A stretch of DNA of 64,000 nt from Daphnia pulex (GCF_021134715.1 NC_060026.1:10159001-10223000), one strand, 5' to 3'. Counted from the stretch's first letter, positions 22,473 through 34,896 are shown. The notes: generated by a model from the letters alone, not told the origin. Made by a program: numbers and translations.

Positions 22473-23778
22473 CTATTGTTTAATGGCTTCAATGTATGGC
22501 TTCATATCCATGCCAAGTGCTTCGTAACGAGCGGCAACGGCTGCAATGGTCATGGGCGTCCAGTACGAATGCCCCGGTTTCGGGAACCCCAAAATGCAAC
22601 GCTGCTCGACAGTGGCTTTCGCCACCAGATTCTCTAAGGGGAGATTTTTGCGCATCATTGCCCACGCCCAACCAATGTGCATGGTGCTAAATTAGAATTT
22701 TAAAGTCTGTAGCATGCCACTCAAGAAAAAAATCTGTTGATAAATATTATGCTAACATGTTTTTTGGTTACCTTATCCATTCGGCTATGGCTTTGCGATA
22801 CGTCATGTTGACGACGACACGCAAGCAGCCCGGCTTGAGCTCTGTACCTCTATGCCAAGCGTCCTGTCGGTAGAATAGCACTGTTCCGAACCGGTAGCGA
22901 ACCCGCTTTTCGCGGGGGTACAAGTGTTCGGCACGGTATTGTGCCACCTCTGGAGCTACTTCTCGTAGGTAGGCTTCAGCTATATTCCGGTTGTTTTTCC
23001 ATTCGGTCGTGCCGAAACCCGGCATTTGAGAAAGCGGATATGTATATGCTGGATCATCTGAATGTTGTCAAAATAGGTTTTAAATTAGTCCATTCCAATT
23101 AATTTAAAAAGCAAACGATCTTTGTCTTTAGTTCATATGTGAGTTTAGTTTACAACCCTCACAACTCTTCTCAGGACATTAAGTGGGCCCTGATGCTGAA
23201 GATGATATACCTTTTCCTGTGCGAGGTACGACGGCTGTGGCACCGTAACACTCATCCACGTCCGAAAGGTACAAGATGATAGAGACTGCATCAGGTTCGT
23301 CCCAAGGAGGCGGATGCGTAAGCGTGTGACTAGGGAAGTCGCAGTGCATGCGTTGGTCAGCATTGTCCTCTTCGTTGTTTTCGTGACTAGAGTCGTTGCG
23401 ACCGTATTTGGGCCAAACTTCCGTCTGAGTGAGACGGACGTCAGTGAGGTCCTTCATGCCGAACAATTGTGCCACAGCGGCCATCATGCGTGGGTGCAGC
23501 GGTAATTGATTAACCGAGTCGTAAGTCGACGGGAAGTTGACGAAACCTCCGTAATAATTAATTTTTTTTGCTTCTTCGGATAACGGTGATGGGAAAACAT
23601 TGTTGCAATCATTTGCCACCAGTTTTAACAGGTTCTCAGGAAAGAGATCGTTCACTAAACAGTACCCGTTCTCCCGCCAAGTATTCACGTCGGATTCCGT
23701 CAGAACAGGTGCGCTTGTACCAGACGAGGCTGGAGTAGCCGTCATAGTAGGCTCCACCCATTGAATTTTTTCGTCCAT
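22473..23778 (-). CDS. Phytanoyl-CoA dioxygenase (PhyH) family protein
   Basis: Three coding exons, 23211-23778, 22772-23057 and 22473-22686, encode 355 residues ending in TAG. This family comprises Fe(II)/2-oxoglutarate-dependent oxygenases with a double-stranded beta-helix. The iron-binding HxD is His145/Asp147 in QRMHCDFPSH; the distal histidine is His258 in QDAWHRGTELKPG; and Arg269 in LRVVVN is placed to bind 2-oxoglutarate. No N-terminal signal peptide or PTS2 is obvious and the C terminus EAIKQ is not a PTS1, so a cytosolic enzyme is more likely than the peroxisomal phytanoyl-CoA hydroxylase. Substrate is unknown. The start ATG at 23778 follows a good splice acceptor (TTTTCAG), suggesting a 5'UTR intron. 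An upstream ATG at 23817 would read through that acceptor. Confidence 0.88.
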
Positions 23779-23819
23779 CTTCCAAGACAACTGAAAATGG
23801 TATTTTGCAAATTTCATTA

Positions 23820-25670
23820 AAACATATTAGGGGAGAGTGGGCTAAAAGACCTGGGGGGCAGGTCGCTCTTTTCTAATTATTTAGCTCTGTATTTAATTAA
23901 AAACATTTAGCTTTTTACCATGGGTGCCTAATTATCATGAGCACTAATATTTGAAATTTCAAGAATATATGACTAGCCGTTCTGAAGATAAAAAATAAAA
24001 AACACTTTTTGACTTTTCTGATGTAAGATTTTTCGAAAATCTGTTTCAAATAATTTCTTTCGGAATATCTGTTTCAAATAATTTCTTTCGGAATAATGAT
24101 AAAACTATTTAAAAAAACTAGTGAAATAGAGAATTTTATCTTCTATCGACTATATGTAAAGGCGTCAACAGAAAAACTTAATTATAGTGGCTTAATATAT
24201 ATTTTGTGTAGACGACCTTGTTGGGGCTATTTCTGCCTTTCACCGTGGGGCTAGTTGGCTTATGAAAAACTGCCATTGCTGACTCAGCAATGCTAATCTC
24301 AACTTTAAACAGAGATTACGGGGGGAAATAAAAATGAAATAAAAACTATAATTATCATTATTTATATCCAGTCATGATTGGAACGTTGAAAATTTCTTGA
24401 GCAGGCAAAAAGTTCCTCTATTTAGAATTTACGGAAAAGTTAAAAGGGGGAAAGGAGTAGAAGATGAAGAATAAGCGCAAAAGAAATTTAAATTAGGGTA
24501 ATAGTGTTAATTTTAGAATACATTTTTGTCAAATTCAAACAAAATCATACAGCCATTTGCCTGCTCGAGAAACTGCCAAGCATGACTGAATAGTACCGTA
24601 CAAAAAGTAATATAAATAAATCCGGTTAATTTACCTAGCAGTAATTCCTAAAATGAATTTTTTTTAGCACTTGCTACAACAAAAGTTTAGAAATAATGTT
24701 ATAAACTAATAAAATTACCGCTGAGAAGCACAAAGACTGCGTAGCAACTGAACACATTTTCTATTTATATGTATTGTTTTTTTTTTCTATTTTTTGCTTT
24801 GGTTTTTTAAATGCCAAGTTTATATCACTAGGGAACAAAGGTCTTTGAAATGGATATCTATACTCCTCTGAACCAAAAAGTAACATTATAAAATTGTTTG
24901 AGATTAGTCTAGATATTTTATTTGGCTTGAGTTCGAGTCGAGTCCATTAACATGCTCAGGGAGGGGTCTATTAATATATACATAGGAAAACAATTTGCGC
25001 TGGCTGGATAGGTAGCCTACTTGGCACGAAAACAATTCTGTTATTGTTTTCAACGAAAAGGTGAAACATAATCCCATTTATCTTCTCTACCACAGTAAAA
25101 TAAAAAGTTTTTTTCTTTCTTTTTCCCTTTTTTTGCTCCACGTATACACCAAGTCGACGAAAAATTTCCCTATGTATAGAGGAGGGCGGGGTTATCTTGG
25201 ACAATTTTTTTTTTAAATCCATTATTCAGAAATTTGTTGCAATAGGCTAAACAAAATTGATAAACTGGTGGTTCCAACTATGTTCAGAATTTTTTCAATA
25301 TTCCCCGTGTCGAATTTATTTAATTATAGTATTTAGAAAAACACGAACAAATTTTGAAATCAAAAATATTGGGGGTGGACAATTTGGGTGTAATATTGGA
25401 CGACCCCCCAAAAACCATCTATTCATCAGTTTTAGTGAAAATAAATAACATACATCAATTTGTAATGTTTATTTTGTTCTTTTGTTTAAAAACTTTTTAA
25501 AATTCAAGCAATTAGTTGCTTCAATTTCAAAATCAAAATAAAAGGGGTTGAACTGGACAATTTGGGGCGACGCCGTTAAAAAAGGGGGCGTTTTACCCGG
25601 CGGGCTTTTTCTCCGTATTCCCTTTTAATGTAACTAAATTACATGTCATCATAACTATAGTTTTACAATT
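23820..25670. other. Gene-free AT-rich stretch
   Basis: No supportable gene. It contains the 28-bp direct repeat at 24039-24094 and several poly-T runs. Open frames on either strand are short and of low complexity. Confidence 0.5.
24039..24094. repeat. Perfect 28-bp direct tandem duplication
   Basis: Two identical adjacent copies begin ATCTGTTTCAAATAATTTCT at 24039 and 24067. Perfect identity indicates a very recent slippage or duplication event. Confidence 0.85.
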
Positions 25671-25832
25671 ACCTCAGCCTCAACTTCTCCATTTGTGTTG
25701 CTTTCTTCGTCTGAAGCGACATTATAGCGTCATGTTCTTCAAGAAGCGATATTCTAGTGAAAATGCACTTTGTAAAACTTGAAAAACATTACTTTATTAG
25801 CTTCATCAATGATTTACATAATGTGTTTATAC

Positions 25833-25935
25833 GTACTCGACCACATCAGAATCGAATGGGTATATTCCGCAAGCTTTAAAGACATTAATAACTATTTGCG
25901 GAGAAATTCCATCCCAGGCTCGCTTGAAAACCTGA
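25833..25935 (-). pseudogene. Pogo/jerky-like DDE transposase C-terminal fragment
   Basis: Reading minus from about 25935, the frame gives FKRAWDGISPQIVINVFKAC followed by GIYPFDSD and VVEY, then a possible splice donor. This is the helical block that follows the catalytic core in Tc1-mariner superfamily (pogo/Tigger/jerky) transposases. A separate open block at 25673-25753 (minus) encodes a charged helix with LLEEHDAIMSLQTKKATQ between plausible splice sites, but its phase does not match, so linkage is uncertain. The fragment stops where the inverted-repeat sequence at 25.94-26.08 kb begins. The catalytic core is absent, so it cannot be active. Confidence 0.5.
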
Positions 25936-25967
25936 CGAAAGCGAGGGTCTGTTGGGTCTGGGGTCCC

Positions 25968-26050
25968 TTTAGGGTCTGTTGGGGTGGTCTCCCTCATAAC
26001 GTCAGCCTACACCTATCGAGAGGGGGGTGGTCACCCCAACAGACCCTAAA
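25968..26050. repeat. Inverted repeat, 18-bp perfect arms
   Basis: Left arm TTTAGGGTCTGTTGGGGT (25968-25985) and its exact reverse complement at 26033-26050 flank a 47-nt loop. Weaker symmetry continues outward (GAAAGCGAGG versus GCTTTCGCGAG). It could be a foldback or MITE-type insertion or a transcribed hairpin. Confidence 0.75.
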
Positions 26051-27490
26051 AGCAAAGAGGGGGAAATTTTGCTTTCGCGAGCGCTAGGTGGCTTATAGGA
26101 TGAAGCCCGGCATGGCCGAAAAACGAAGAAATTTTTAGGAATTTTTTCCAAAATTTCAATCGTTAATATCTCGTCTTCTGAGCCGAGCATCGAAAAAAAT
26201 GGTTTGAAGAGGTGGGCTATCCCATCATTTTGAAACAATTAGAATATTTCTAGGTGCAGCAGTTGACGAGAAAACTGCTGCACAAAAAACGAAAAAAAGT
26301 CCAAATTTCGGCTACCCCCTCTCAGTTTTTTAAAAATATCTCCTAAACTACAAAAGCTAGGCGATTGCGGTTTTTAGTAATCGACTTAGCGAAAAATTTT
26401 GCACAAAACCCATCTATTCGTTTATTTTTAGAACCCCCAGCGACGATTTCCGCTAAATCAAAACCCCCCAAAACGGCCTCTTTGAGTGGCGGATCGCTTG
26501 TTAAAAGCTTAATGTAAATCGTTTTTTTGTACCAGGAGGAATTGAGTTCTTGACTGCCGTGGGTACCCTTTCGTATGGGAAAAACAAAATAAGTTGGCAA
26601 ACTGACACCTGCTGAACTACATGTTCCCATACCTAAATTTGGTGTTAATATTTTGTGTTTTTGTTAATACGTAACTTTAGTACATCTTATCAAATATATT
26701 ATTTCCTGTGACAGATCGCTTTGAATTTCTTCGTTTCACAATGGAAACGTTTCGATTCCCTTAGACATGAGAAATTTCACACTTTTAGCATTGGGTTACA
26801 ATTGAATCCCTACTTCATCAGCTGTGAACAAACGAGAAGGTTGATCTAAGATTTCCGGGCAATTTTCGTCTTCCAAAAAGGAAACCATTACGGTAAACAA
26901 ATTTTTAATAGCTTCCTCCGTCACCTGTTAACAAACAGTTGTAACTAAAAAATATAACTGAAACTAAATTTTCAAAAGATAGAAACATAATCGACCTTGG
27001 TCTCCCTCCATCAAGATATTCAGATCTCCTCAGGGACAGTTTATGACGCACTTTCAATTTATTTACCCACCCCATTGAAGGCTGGTTATTCTTGAAGGAG
27101 GTCTTTGCATCAATTTTGCAATAAATACCCTGTACACAGTCAAAAAGTTCTCTTTTTGTAACAGGAAAGCAAAGTATTGCCCTTTGGAGTACCCAATTGA
27201 CAAGCAATTCTTATTCCTTAAATGGAAGAACGGTACTCCTACCTTGAACAGGGATTTCTTCGTTAGAATTCAGTCACATATCTTTACACACACACAGATA
27301 CCTTTAAAATTCCGCCTTTATTGAGGGTGAGCACCTCGCTTACAGCCGATTAAACGCAGATATTGAGCGAGAATACCGTACAGCAGGACAATCAATTAGA
27401 TCAAAAATTAACACTTCTTCTTAATTCCGAGCAAGACCGTCCGTCTCTCCTCTCACTTCTCACCCGAATGCCTTTCTTTTCTCTCTTTTT
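26051..27490. other. Spacer with no recognised gene
   Basis: Open frames at 26343-26630 and 26905-27207 on the minus strand lack recognised motifs. Part of 27300-27490 may be the degraded 3' LTR of the gypsy element that follows, but no paired LTR can be shown. Confidence 0.4.
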
Positions 27491-27492
27491 CT

Positions 27493-27592
27493 CCTTCTTC
27501 ACCTACGCCGGCCCGTCGTCCACCCGTCGTCCAGTTCTTTCGCCTTCTTCACCTACGCCGGCCCGTCGTCCACCCGTCGTCCAGTTCTTTCG
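27493..27592. repeat. 50-bp tandem repeat, two perfect units
   Basis: CCTTCTTCACCTACGCCGGC and the following sequence recur exactly 50 bp later (27493 and 27543) over at least 48 identical bases. It lies at the 3' end of the gypsy integrase frame (minus strand) and extends its basic C-terminal tail. Confidence 0.85.
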
Positions 27593-30197
27593 CCTTTTTC
27601 TTCTCTCCGAATGGCCTTCGTCTTCTCTACGTTTCTTTCTTCCCAGAACTATAACACTTGGCCTTTCCTGACCATGATTTTCTTGACGAAAATCCGCATT
27701 TTTCCCGCTCCTCGGGGAAGAATCTATCTCGAAGTAATCGTAAACGACTGGTAGCTTTTCTTGGCGTCCACTTCTCGTCCGTTTTCTTGCCGACGAAGGT
27801 GGGTCTCTAGCTTTTGTTCTTTGAGGTCCGGCGTCCCACTCCTCGTCATGGGGGACCTGAAAGGGTTTCAGCTGGCTGACATGGGCCGGAAAGCGTCTCC
27901 GGGTCTTCTTTTTCCTGCGGGCAGGTACATCCTCGATGAGATAGGTTACTGGAGTGATCTGGTTGACAATTTGATAGGGCCCTATGTAGAGAGGAAGAAA
28001 CTTTTTCGCTTTTCCCTTTTTACGGACATCACGGGCCACCAGGACGAGTTCACCGAGCTCATAACGTCTGACCTTTTTTAGTTTCTTGTCTACCTTTTGT
28101 TTGAGTTCTTCTTGTCGTTCTTTCAGTCTTTTTTGAAATGTCAAACTGAAATCGTCGAGTCTTTTCACGAAGTCAGAATTAGATTCTCCTTTTTCTTCTG
28201 GCCATGGAAAGAGGCGTTCATGGGGAAGCTCCGCATTTCCGTCCATAGAGGATCTCGAACGGGGTCAAACCAGTACTAGACTGTTTGGCCGTATTCAAAG
28301 CTACTACTGCTTCAGGTAGTAGTTCATTCCAGTTCGATTGATCCTTGTCGATAAATGACTTCATGGCCATGACGATCCTTGCGTTGGTTTGCTCAACTTG
28401 CCCATTTGATTTTGGGTACGCGAGTGAAGCAATTGTGCGTAACTCCCCATTTATTGAGAGCTCGCTCCAAATCGATCTACGTAAAGGCCGTTCCCCAGTC
28501 TGAAATCAACCGTTTGGGAACTCCGTGGTGAGCGACGATTTTGCGTTGCAGAAACGACACTACAGGACCTGTCGGAACGCTAGGGACTGGGGCCGCAATC
28601 ACCCATTTGCTTAGCAAATCAATGGCAACTAAGAGATATTGGTTCCCTCCCAATATGATCGATTCATAAATACGCTCAAACACTCTTTTGGTGGCTCAAT
28701 TTGGAGCAGTTCTCCCTCCAACCAGTTTCGTGGACGTTTGTGCAATTTACAGAATGCAAAGGAAGACACATAATTTACCACACTCGTTTTCATGTTCGGC
28801 CACCAATAACGTTCATTCAGTTTGGCTCATGTCTTCTCGATACCAAAATGTCCGCCTGTGGGCGCGTCGTGGCAAGCTTTAATGATGTCTCTTCTTAGGA
28901 TCAACTAACGAATTCTTTCTACCTTTGCCCGTTGTATTTATCTTGTAGAGAAGTTCTTTCACCAAGCGGAATATTCCACCTTCTCGCTCCTTCAGTGTCA
29001 CATCCTTCATTAGTCCCTGGAGGCGAAGCGCTGGCGTCTTAATCGAGTCGTCTCCCTGTTGCCATAACGCAAACTCTTCCGTCGAGTATCCGGTCGGCTT
29101 CAGCACACAAACTATGATCTCAGTACAATCTCCGCACTCTACGGGATAACGAGAGAGAGTATCCACGACGATGTTCTCCGTCCTCTTTAGATGGTGGATT
29201 TGAAAATCGAATTCCTGCAGGTCCATTATCAAACTGCAAACTTTCCTTTTAGCTCTTTTTTTTACTGCACAGCCACTTTACTACCTTGTTGTCTGCCTTA
29301 ACTTGAAACCGTCGACCAAATAAGTAGTAACGAAGTTTCTTCAACGCCCATACCAACGTTAATCATTACAGCTCATTTGGATGAAAAATTTTCTCTGCGT
29401 CGGTCAGTCGTCGACTAATATAAGCTATTGGGTAAAATATCCATCCTCCGGTTTGCATCAGCGCCGCTCCTAACCTTTTTTGACTGGCGTCAATTTGCAA
29501 CTCCATTTCCACATCGTCCAGACGATGTGCTAACACGGGAGCGTTGATGAGCGCATTTTTAAACTCAGCAAATGATCTTGATTGATTCGGCCCCCACATC
29601 AACGCTGAACCCTTCTTCATTAGTGCATAAAGTGGAGTCGCCTTTTCCGAAAACCGCTAGATAAAATTCCGATAGAAAGAGACCATTCCAAGAAAACTCC
29701 GTACTGCCGCTACTCGTTTCACTGGGTGGATATCTGGGGAGGGAAAATCAACGACCGCTCGAACGGCTGGGCCTCTCTTCCGGAAACTTTATGGCCGAGA
29801 CATGTAATCTCACCGGCTACGAATAAACATTTCTCTGCGTTCAAAGTTAGTTTGGCTTTTTCTAGGGCCGTCAGTACTGCCGTTAGCCTGTATTGATGTT
29901 CCGCGAAATTTCTTCCCATCACGACTAGTCATCAAGATACACTAAGCATGCAGTACATTTCAAGTCGCCTAGTGCAAGGTCCATTAATCATTGGAACGAC
30001 GCCCCACCGTTATGGAGCCCCATAGGTGATCGAGTACATTCGTACATTCGAAGAAAAAGAAGAAGAAACTCTTTTATCACATTCTTCTTTTTTATTTTCG
30101 CCACCTCCTCCCTAATTCTCTCTCTCACCATGGGGGAAACGTGAAACGGTGGGAAACTTATTGGCTCTGAATTTCCCGTGTCGATGTGATGCTCCAT
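27503..30197 (-). mobile_element. Decayed Ty3/gypsy retrotransposon
   Basis: Pol fragments in the order RT, RNase H, integrase run along the minus strand. RT: 29988-30197 (EHHIDTGNSEPISFPP, EEVAKIKKKNVIKE), the catalytic VYLDD near 29935 followed at once by a stop, and 29719-29922 (ALEKAKLTLNAEKC). RNase H: 29366-29620 (MELQIDASQKRLGAALMQ, ISRRLTDAEK) and 28879-29232 (LKRTENIVVDTLSRYP). Integrase core: 28477-28683 (LLVAIDLLSKWVIAAPVP, SDWGTAFT). Integrase C terminus: 27503-28246, with a GPY/F module (LPLYIGPYQIVNQITPVTYL) and a long basic tail. Frameshifts and stops separate the blocks. Gag, protease and clear LTR pairs are not seen. Confidence 0.85.
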
Positions 30198-30249
30198 CAG
30201 AATCGTCTGTTTTAGAGGACCGTAGTCATCCAGGAGTGAAACACATCTA

Positions 30250-32560
30250 TGACAAGACTTGGAGATTTGGCAAACGACGCTTCAAGGACGTTGCCGTGCG
30301 TCAGGGTTGACACCCTAGTGGTATTGTATCAAAGCGCAACAGCCGAAAAAATGAATGGCGGCCAGGCTTTCCAATTTATGCATAGCCGGTAAAAAAATGG
30401 CAAAATGCAATAAATCAATTCATTGATAAATTGCCTTAATAATTTTACAAAGTAAACTGTTAAGACTATACCAGTCATCATCTATTTCATATCAATAAAA
30501 CCCACATAAGTGAATGGGCTAGTATGCATGCAATGACACTTAGATTTCATGAAAAATGTCTAAATACCAATTACCTTAAGCACCCAATCGAGATAGGATG
30601 CTGAATATTGCAGACAAACTACATCAGTTAAGTGGCCCAGTGGTAAGCAAGATCTAGCAGATTTACAAGTGCTTGAAACGCTTTGTTACGTTTTCAACTG
30701 TTATTAAGATTGTAGTTGGCAGAACATTCAAAATTTACTTCCTTAGAGGCTTGTGCCACATCTTTTATCCACGAAAAAAGTGACGTTGGTAGCGAAGCAA
30801 AGCCAACTACGGAGAAAGCATTTCTTCTCCTTGTCAGCAGTGGCCATCCACCTTATTTCCTCAACAATGTCACGAGTCTATTCATTAGTTTTCGCCCTTC
30901 CTGCAATGATATCTCTAATTTCATCGCCAATTTTTGTTCCCCCTCAAATGATTTCCCCTTTGTCTTAAATTTAATTGACTATATTGTGTCCAGACATTAT
31001 AAAACCCTTCCATTGTCAACAAATTTTCGGATTGTTGATGGTGGTTCTACAATGGAAAAATATATGTTAGATGGGTTGGGGTTCCGTTAGGAAGTTAAAG
31101 AAAAAAATCAGTTGTCACTTGGCGTTGTATTTTTTTATGTATAAAGGGAAGTAAAAAAAGTATACACTGAAAAATTAAGACAAAAAATTTTAAATGCAAC
31201 TAAATATATGTAATTACATAGCATTACATGGAAAATTACATGTTGGGTTACAAGGTGGAATGGTTTTTTGGGGGTAGGGTCCCTACAATCTATACTTTCA
31301 GTATAGATTGTGTATGGCTAGGGATTTGACCCCTCCCCAACCCCCAAAAAGGGTCAATGTCAATGTCTCAAATTTCGGTGGAAACGTAGTCATGATAACA
31401 TTATGTTCCCTGGCCGTAGAATAGCGACCCCGTAGAATACCCAATAAATTTAGGATAGGGTAACACAATTTTGTTTCACCGTAGTGGGGGAAGGGATTGA
31501 AGCGTCTATGAAAAAATGCGAATTTATTTGAAAAGGGTTCTAAAAGAGGCGAGGAAAAATTTAGACTTATTGACGACAGATCGATCGTATACTTCAGTAT
31601 AAGTCTGAAAGTTCAAGAGTGTACATCAAAATGGAGCAGATCGTAAGCAATCTCTGTTGGTCATTTTAATGCGAAAAGCTCGAAAGAAACGTATCTGTTG
31701 TCATGGAAATTTTCAGATTTTTTACAATGTGCACTAAAAAACTAACTGCAGACCTCAAGTCAATGCTGGTCATTTTTGAAAATTTGAGTAAGACTAATTT
31801 TAAATTAATTAATATTTCAATTACAAGCAATTTTTTATTAGTAGTGTTCATTTTTAACGATTCAAATCACCTGTCCCTTGCCCGTAAAAATGTGGGTATC
31901 ACAACACAGTTAACGAAGTTGTTGACAAAATGGTAATTTTTCGGGAACCGCAAGGTGCTATTTGCCAAAATTCTGCACATCTCAGATATTCTGCAAACGT
32001 TAGCATGGAAAAGGAATTTTGTGAAGCTTGCGTCGACTATGGAGCTCCAATGAGATCGAAAAACGTTTTACGTGTTGCAAATGCCAACTACTTGTCCAAT
32101 GTTATTTGTATTATTTGCATTGTATAATAAAGAGGTTTACGGTCAAGAAAATTATTCAATGAATATTTGACGACGCTGGAACTCAAACATTTCATCTAAG
32201 ACATTTTGGTTTCCAAATGCATAGTATCATATTGGTGTTTCAGACATCCCATTTTTCAGTTCTTTTAGATGATGAAAATTCAGACGTTTACTTTTTCAAA
32301 TGACACTTGTGAATGTTTCTGTAGTAATCATGTAACCAATTTAATGAAGAATGTTTTTTTTTCTGATTTTCTCATTAAAATTTTTAGTTTCCATTTCACA
32401 TAACATTAAGATTCCCATTTACTTTTTTACGTTTTATAAACAATTAAATATTAATGACAAATGAATTCAATTTTCCCAATTATGAAATAAAATAACATGA
32501 AACTATTATTTCGTCCCCTGAATATAGGAATACGCTACGACATGGATTGATTTTTCCAAT
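30250..32560. other. Spacer with ambiguous open frames
   Basis: Frames at 30716-31090 (+) and 31703-32127 (+) are open but I recognise no family. The second may be upstream remains of the P-like transposon that follows. On the minus strand 30720-31010 can also be read with few stops. A small hairpin lies at 31286-31310. Confidence 0.35.
31286..31310. repeat. Hairpin in a G-rich/C-rich foldback
   Basis: CAATCTATAC (31286-31295) and GTATAGATTG (31301-31310) are exact inverted copies around a 5-nt loop. Outside them, TTTTTTGGGGGTAGGG is mirrored by CCCCAACCCCCAAAAA about 40 bp downstream, so the whole 31264-31350 region can fold. Confidence 0.65.
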
Positions 32561-32734
32561 TCTTGCTGTTAAGAGTAAAGAGTACTAAGGCTTACAATCA
32601 TCTGAGGGGAAATGGAAGCAATGGACTCCTTCCCTTGCCATCTCATAGTATAGCACCATTCAAAGTCTAGTAAGGGGTATACTCGGTTGATTTGGACTAA
32701 ACGACTTTTCAATCGAAACAATAGCGCGTAACTT

Positions 32735-33385
32735 AACGTGAAAGGAAAAACATATCTGAAACAGTTCTTTGGTATGGGATGAGATTTCTGTCAAAAAAGG
32801 ACTCAAGTTTTCAAAACAAAACATTTATTCGAAGGACTCGTTGATTACGGCGGAGAGAGTATGATAACAAACAAGAGCGAAAAACTGGCAGATTATGCTT
32901 GTGTTGATGTTTCGATGCTACAGATCTAAATGGGCCCAACATACCGCTGTTTACGCAATGAGTGGTGTGGCCAGTTCTATTGTTATTTAAAACATTGCTG
33001 TCAAGGCAATAAAAGCTTTGAAAAAGAAAGGCGCAATTGTGAACAATATTTTTTGTGATGGTCACCACCCTTATAAAGGAGTACAAAGACTCTTTGGTGT
33101 ATCTGGAGAAATGGAACACGTCACAAATTTTATTAAACATCCTACCGACTCAAATCTATTGCAATTTTTGATGTCCCCCACATTATGAAGTGTATTAGAA
33201 ATCATATTTTCACGCACAAATATATGCAGTTAATAATTATTTATATGTCGTTTTCTAAAACTATCTCGTAAAATTTTAAATTTTTTACAGTTTCAAGGAG
33301 AATTCAACTTTCATCACTTCCAGAATCTCGATAATGCTGAAAAGAAATATCAATCAGGAATATTCCCGAAGTTATAATCACGAAG
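32735..33385 (+). pseudogene. P-element/THAP-like transposase relic
   Basis: Successive frame-broken blocks read VWDEISVKKGLKFSKQN, LADYALVLMFRCYRSKW, YAMSGVASSIVI, then AIKALKKKGAIVNNIFCDGH with HPYKGVQRLFGVSGEMEH, then the PHIMKCIRNHIF block, and FQGEFNFHHFQNLDNAEKKY after an intron-like gap. This order matches the RNase H-like catalytic domain of P-element/THAP9-type transposases (WDEM..., a central GxxCDG, then HxxKxxRN). At least three frameshifts or stops are present. Whether the DNA-binding THAP domain lies upstream, near 31.9 kb, cannot be shown. Terminal inverted repeats were not found. Confidence 0.55.
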
Positions 33386-33399
33386 TAAAATGCGTCCTT

Positions 33400-34856
33400 G
33401 TAAGGAGTGTTGTCCCCCTATAGCCTATACCCTAACCGCAGTCCCACTAAAAAACGTTGCACCTACTTCTCCTCCTCCCAAAAAACACTTACCACAATTT
33501 AACAAGGGGTCTTATGGGACTACGACTGTCCCAATTTTTTTCAATATGAAGGGGTTATGCTACCTAGCAGGAAATATATGTGTTAAACTTCAAATCTCGC
33601 TCTATTTTGGGGTATAATTTGCTGTTAAATTCCCTAACTACCAAGCTTATAAAAAATTAAGAACCTTGAATACGAAAGTGCAGAACACATTTTCTTGTTG
33701 TTAATGCAGCCTCATTTCATCCTGAATTTTTTGGCAAGACAAAGGGTTATGAAGATGGCGGCTTTGATCAAGTGGCTTCACTACTGACAAAATATGAAGG
33801 TGCGCATTCCCAGAAAGCTTCCAGATTTATTCATGGGGCTGGTCCTATCTCGATAAAAAAAAATTTATCCCAATATATAGAGCGGGTTTCGAAGTTTAAC
33901 ATATATATTTTTTTACCTTGGGATACGTAGCTTAAGACTTACTGCGCGATTTTTTTTGCCGATAATTGGCTGCTAGTGATAATCGCTGAAAAATAATCGG
34001 CGGTTTAATTTCCGTGGGAAAAATTAGATTTTCCTTTAATTTTTGTCGATTGTTTTTCCGATTGTTTTTAACCTCCATCTAGCGCTAAAAAATAAAATTT
34101 TTCTGAAAATTTGACGAACAATATACACGCTAAGTGGCTACTATTTCAATGTTGAATTTATCATCCTTGGGTATAACACTTATAGGACATCAAAAACTTT
34201 TATAAAAGACAACACACATTTCTTTTAGTCATTTCCAATAGATAAATGGTCGAAAAAGACATGTAATGAACAAAAAGAAACTGCGTGAGATTTACATAAC
34301 CGCCTTAAAGATTGTGTATTTGTAAGCCAATAAATGGAAATAACCATCAACTAAAGTCTATCATTTTTTATGATGACGAAGATCCCAATTTCTTTAAAGC
34401 TTTTAAACACGCGCATTAGCTTTAAAGCTAATTCGTCTAGAATTATCATTGAAATGTCAAGGAAATACGATGTGAAAAGCCCCCTTGGATTTTTTTGCAA
34501 TCTGGCAACTCTTAAATATGTGCTTAGTTTGTTTGTGTTAAGTGATGCGTAGAAATTTCCGGTAGAGGGCCGCCAAAGACGAAGAAAGAAGATCTCATTC
34601 CGGCTAGCACCGGCATCTAGAGAGGTTATCTTTTGTGGCCGCGCATATCAAAATACATAATTACAGTAAACATACCAAAGACATGTTCTTTTGATATATT
34701 GGGCGTTAAAGACGGCACAGCATTGTAATTGAATTGACCATAAAACACGTATGAAACGTAATTTTATTAATATTTAAATAAAAAGTTTTTTTTTCGGAGA
34801 TAATTCTCTATTCGTAAAATGACAGACAGAAATAGTTCAATTTTTATACAAGTGTC
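33400..34856. other. AT-rich region, possible further P-like relic
   Basis: Short coding-like pieces occur at 33705-33800 (PEFFGKTKGYEDGGFDQVAS) and 34370-34552 (KANSSRIIIEMSRKYDVKSP), both plus strand. They may be C-terminal parts of the same decayed transposon. I cannot assign them to a known domain. Confidence 0.35.
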
Positions 34857-34862
34857 TTTATT
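34857..34862 (-). promoter_or_regulatory. AATAAA polyadenylation signal
   Basis: AATAAA on the minus strand lies about 35 nt beyond the stop codon at 34897 of the Lys/Pro-rich gene, at a normal distance for a short 3'UTR. Confidence 0.6.
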
Positions 34863-34896
34863 TCGACAAACACAGGGATTGATACAATATCAAGAC

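Noticed and set aside
23779..23817. Alternative upstream start for the PhyH-family gene
   Set aside because: The extension would translate through a strong TTTTCAG acceptor just before the MDEKIQ start, so it is more likely intron.
27363..28081. Plus-strand open frames over the gypsy integrase
   Set aside because: They are antisense to a clearly recognisable integrase C-terminal domain.
30634..30650. tRNA box-A-like sequence TGGCCCAGTGGTAAGC
   Set aside because: No box B, acceptor stem or anticodon arm follows at the right distance, so neither a tRNA gene nor a tRNA-derived SINE can be supported.
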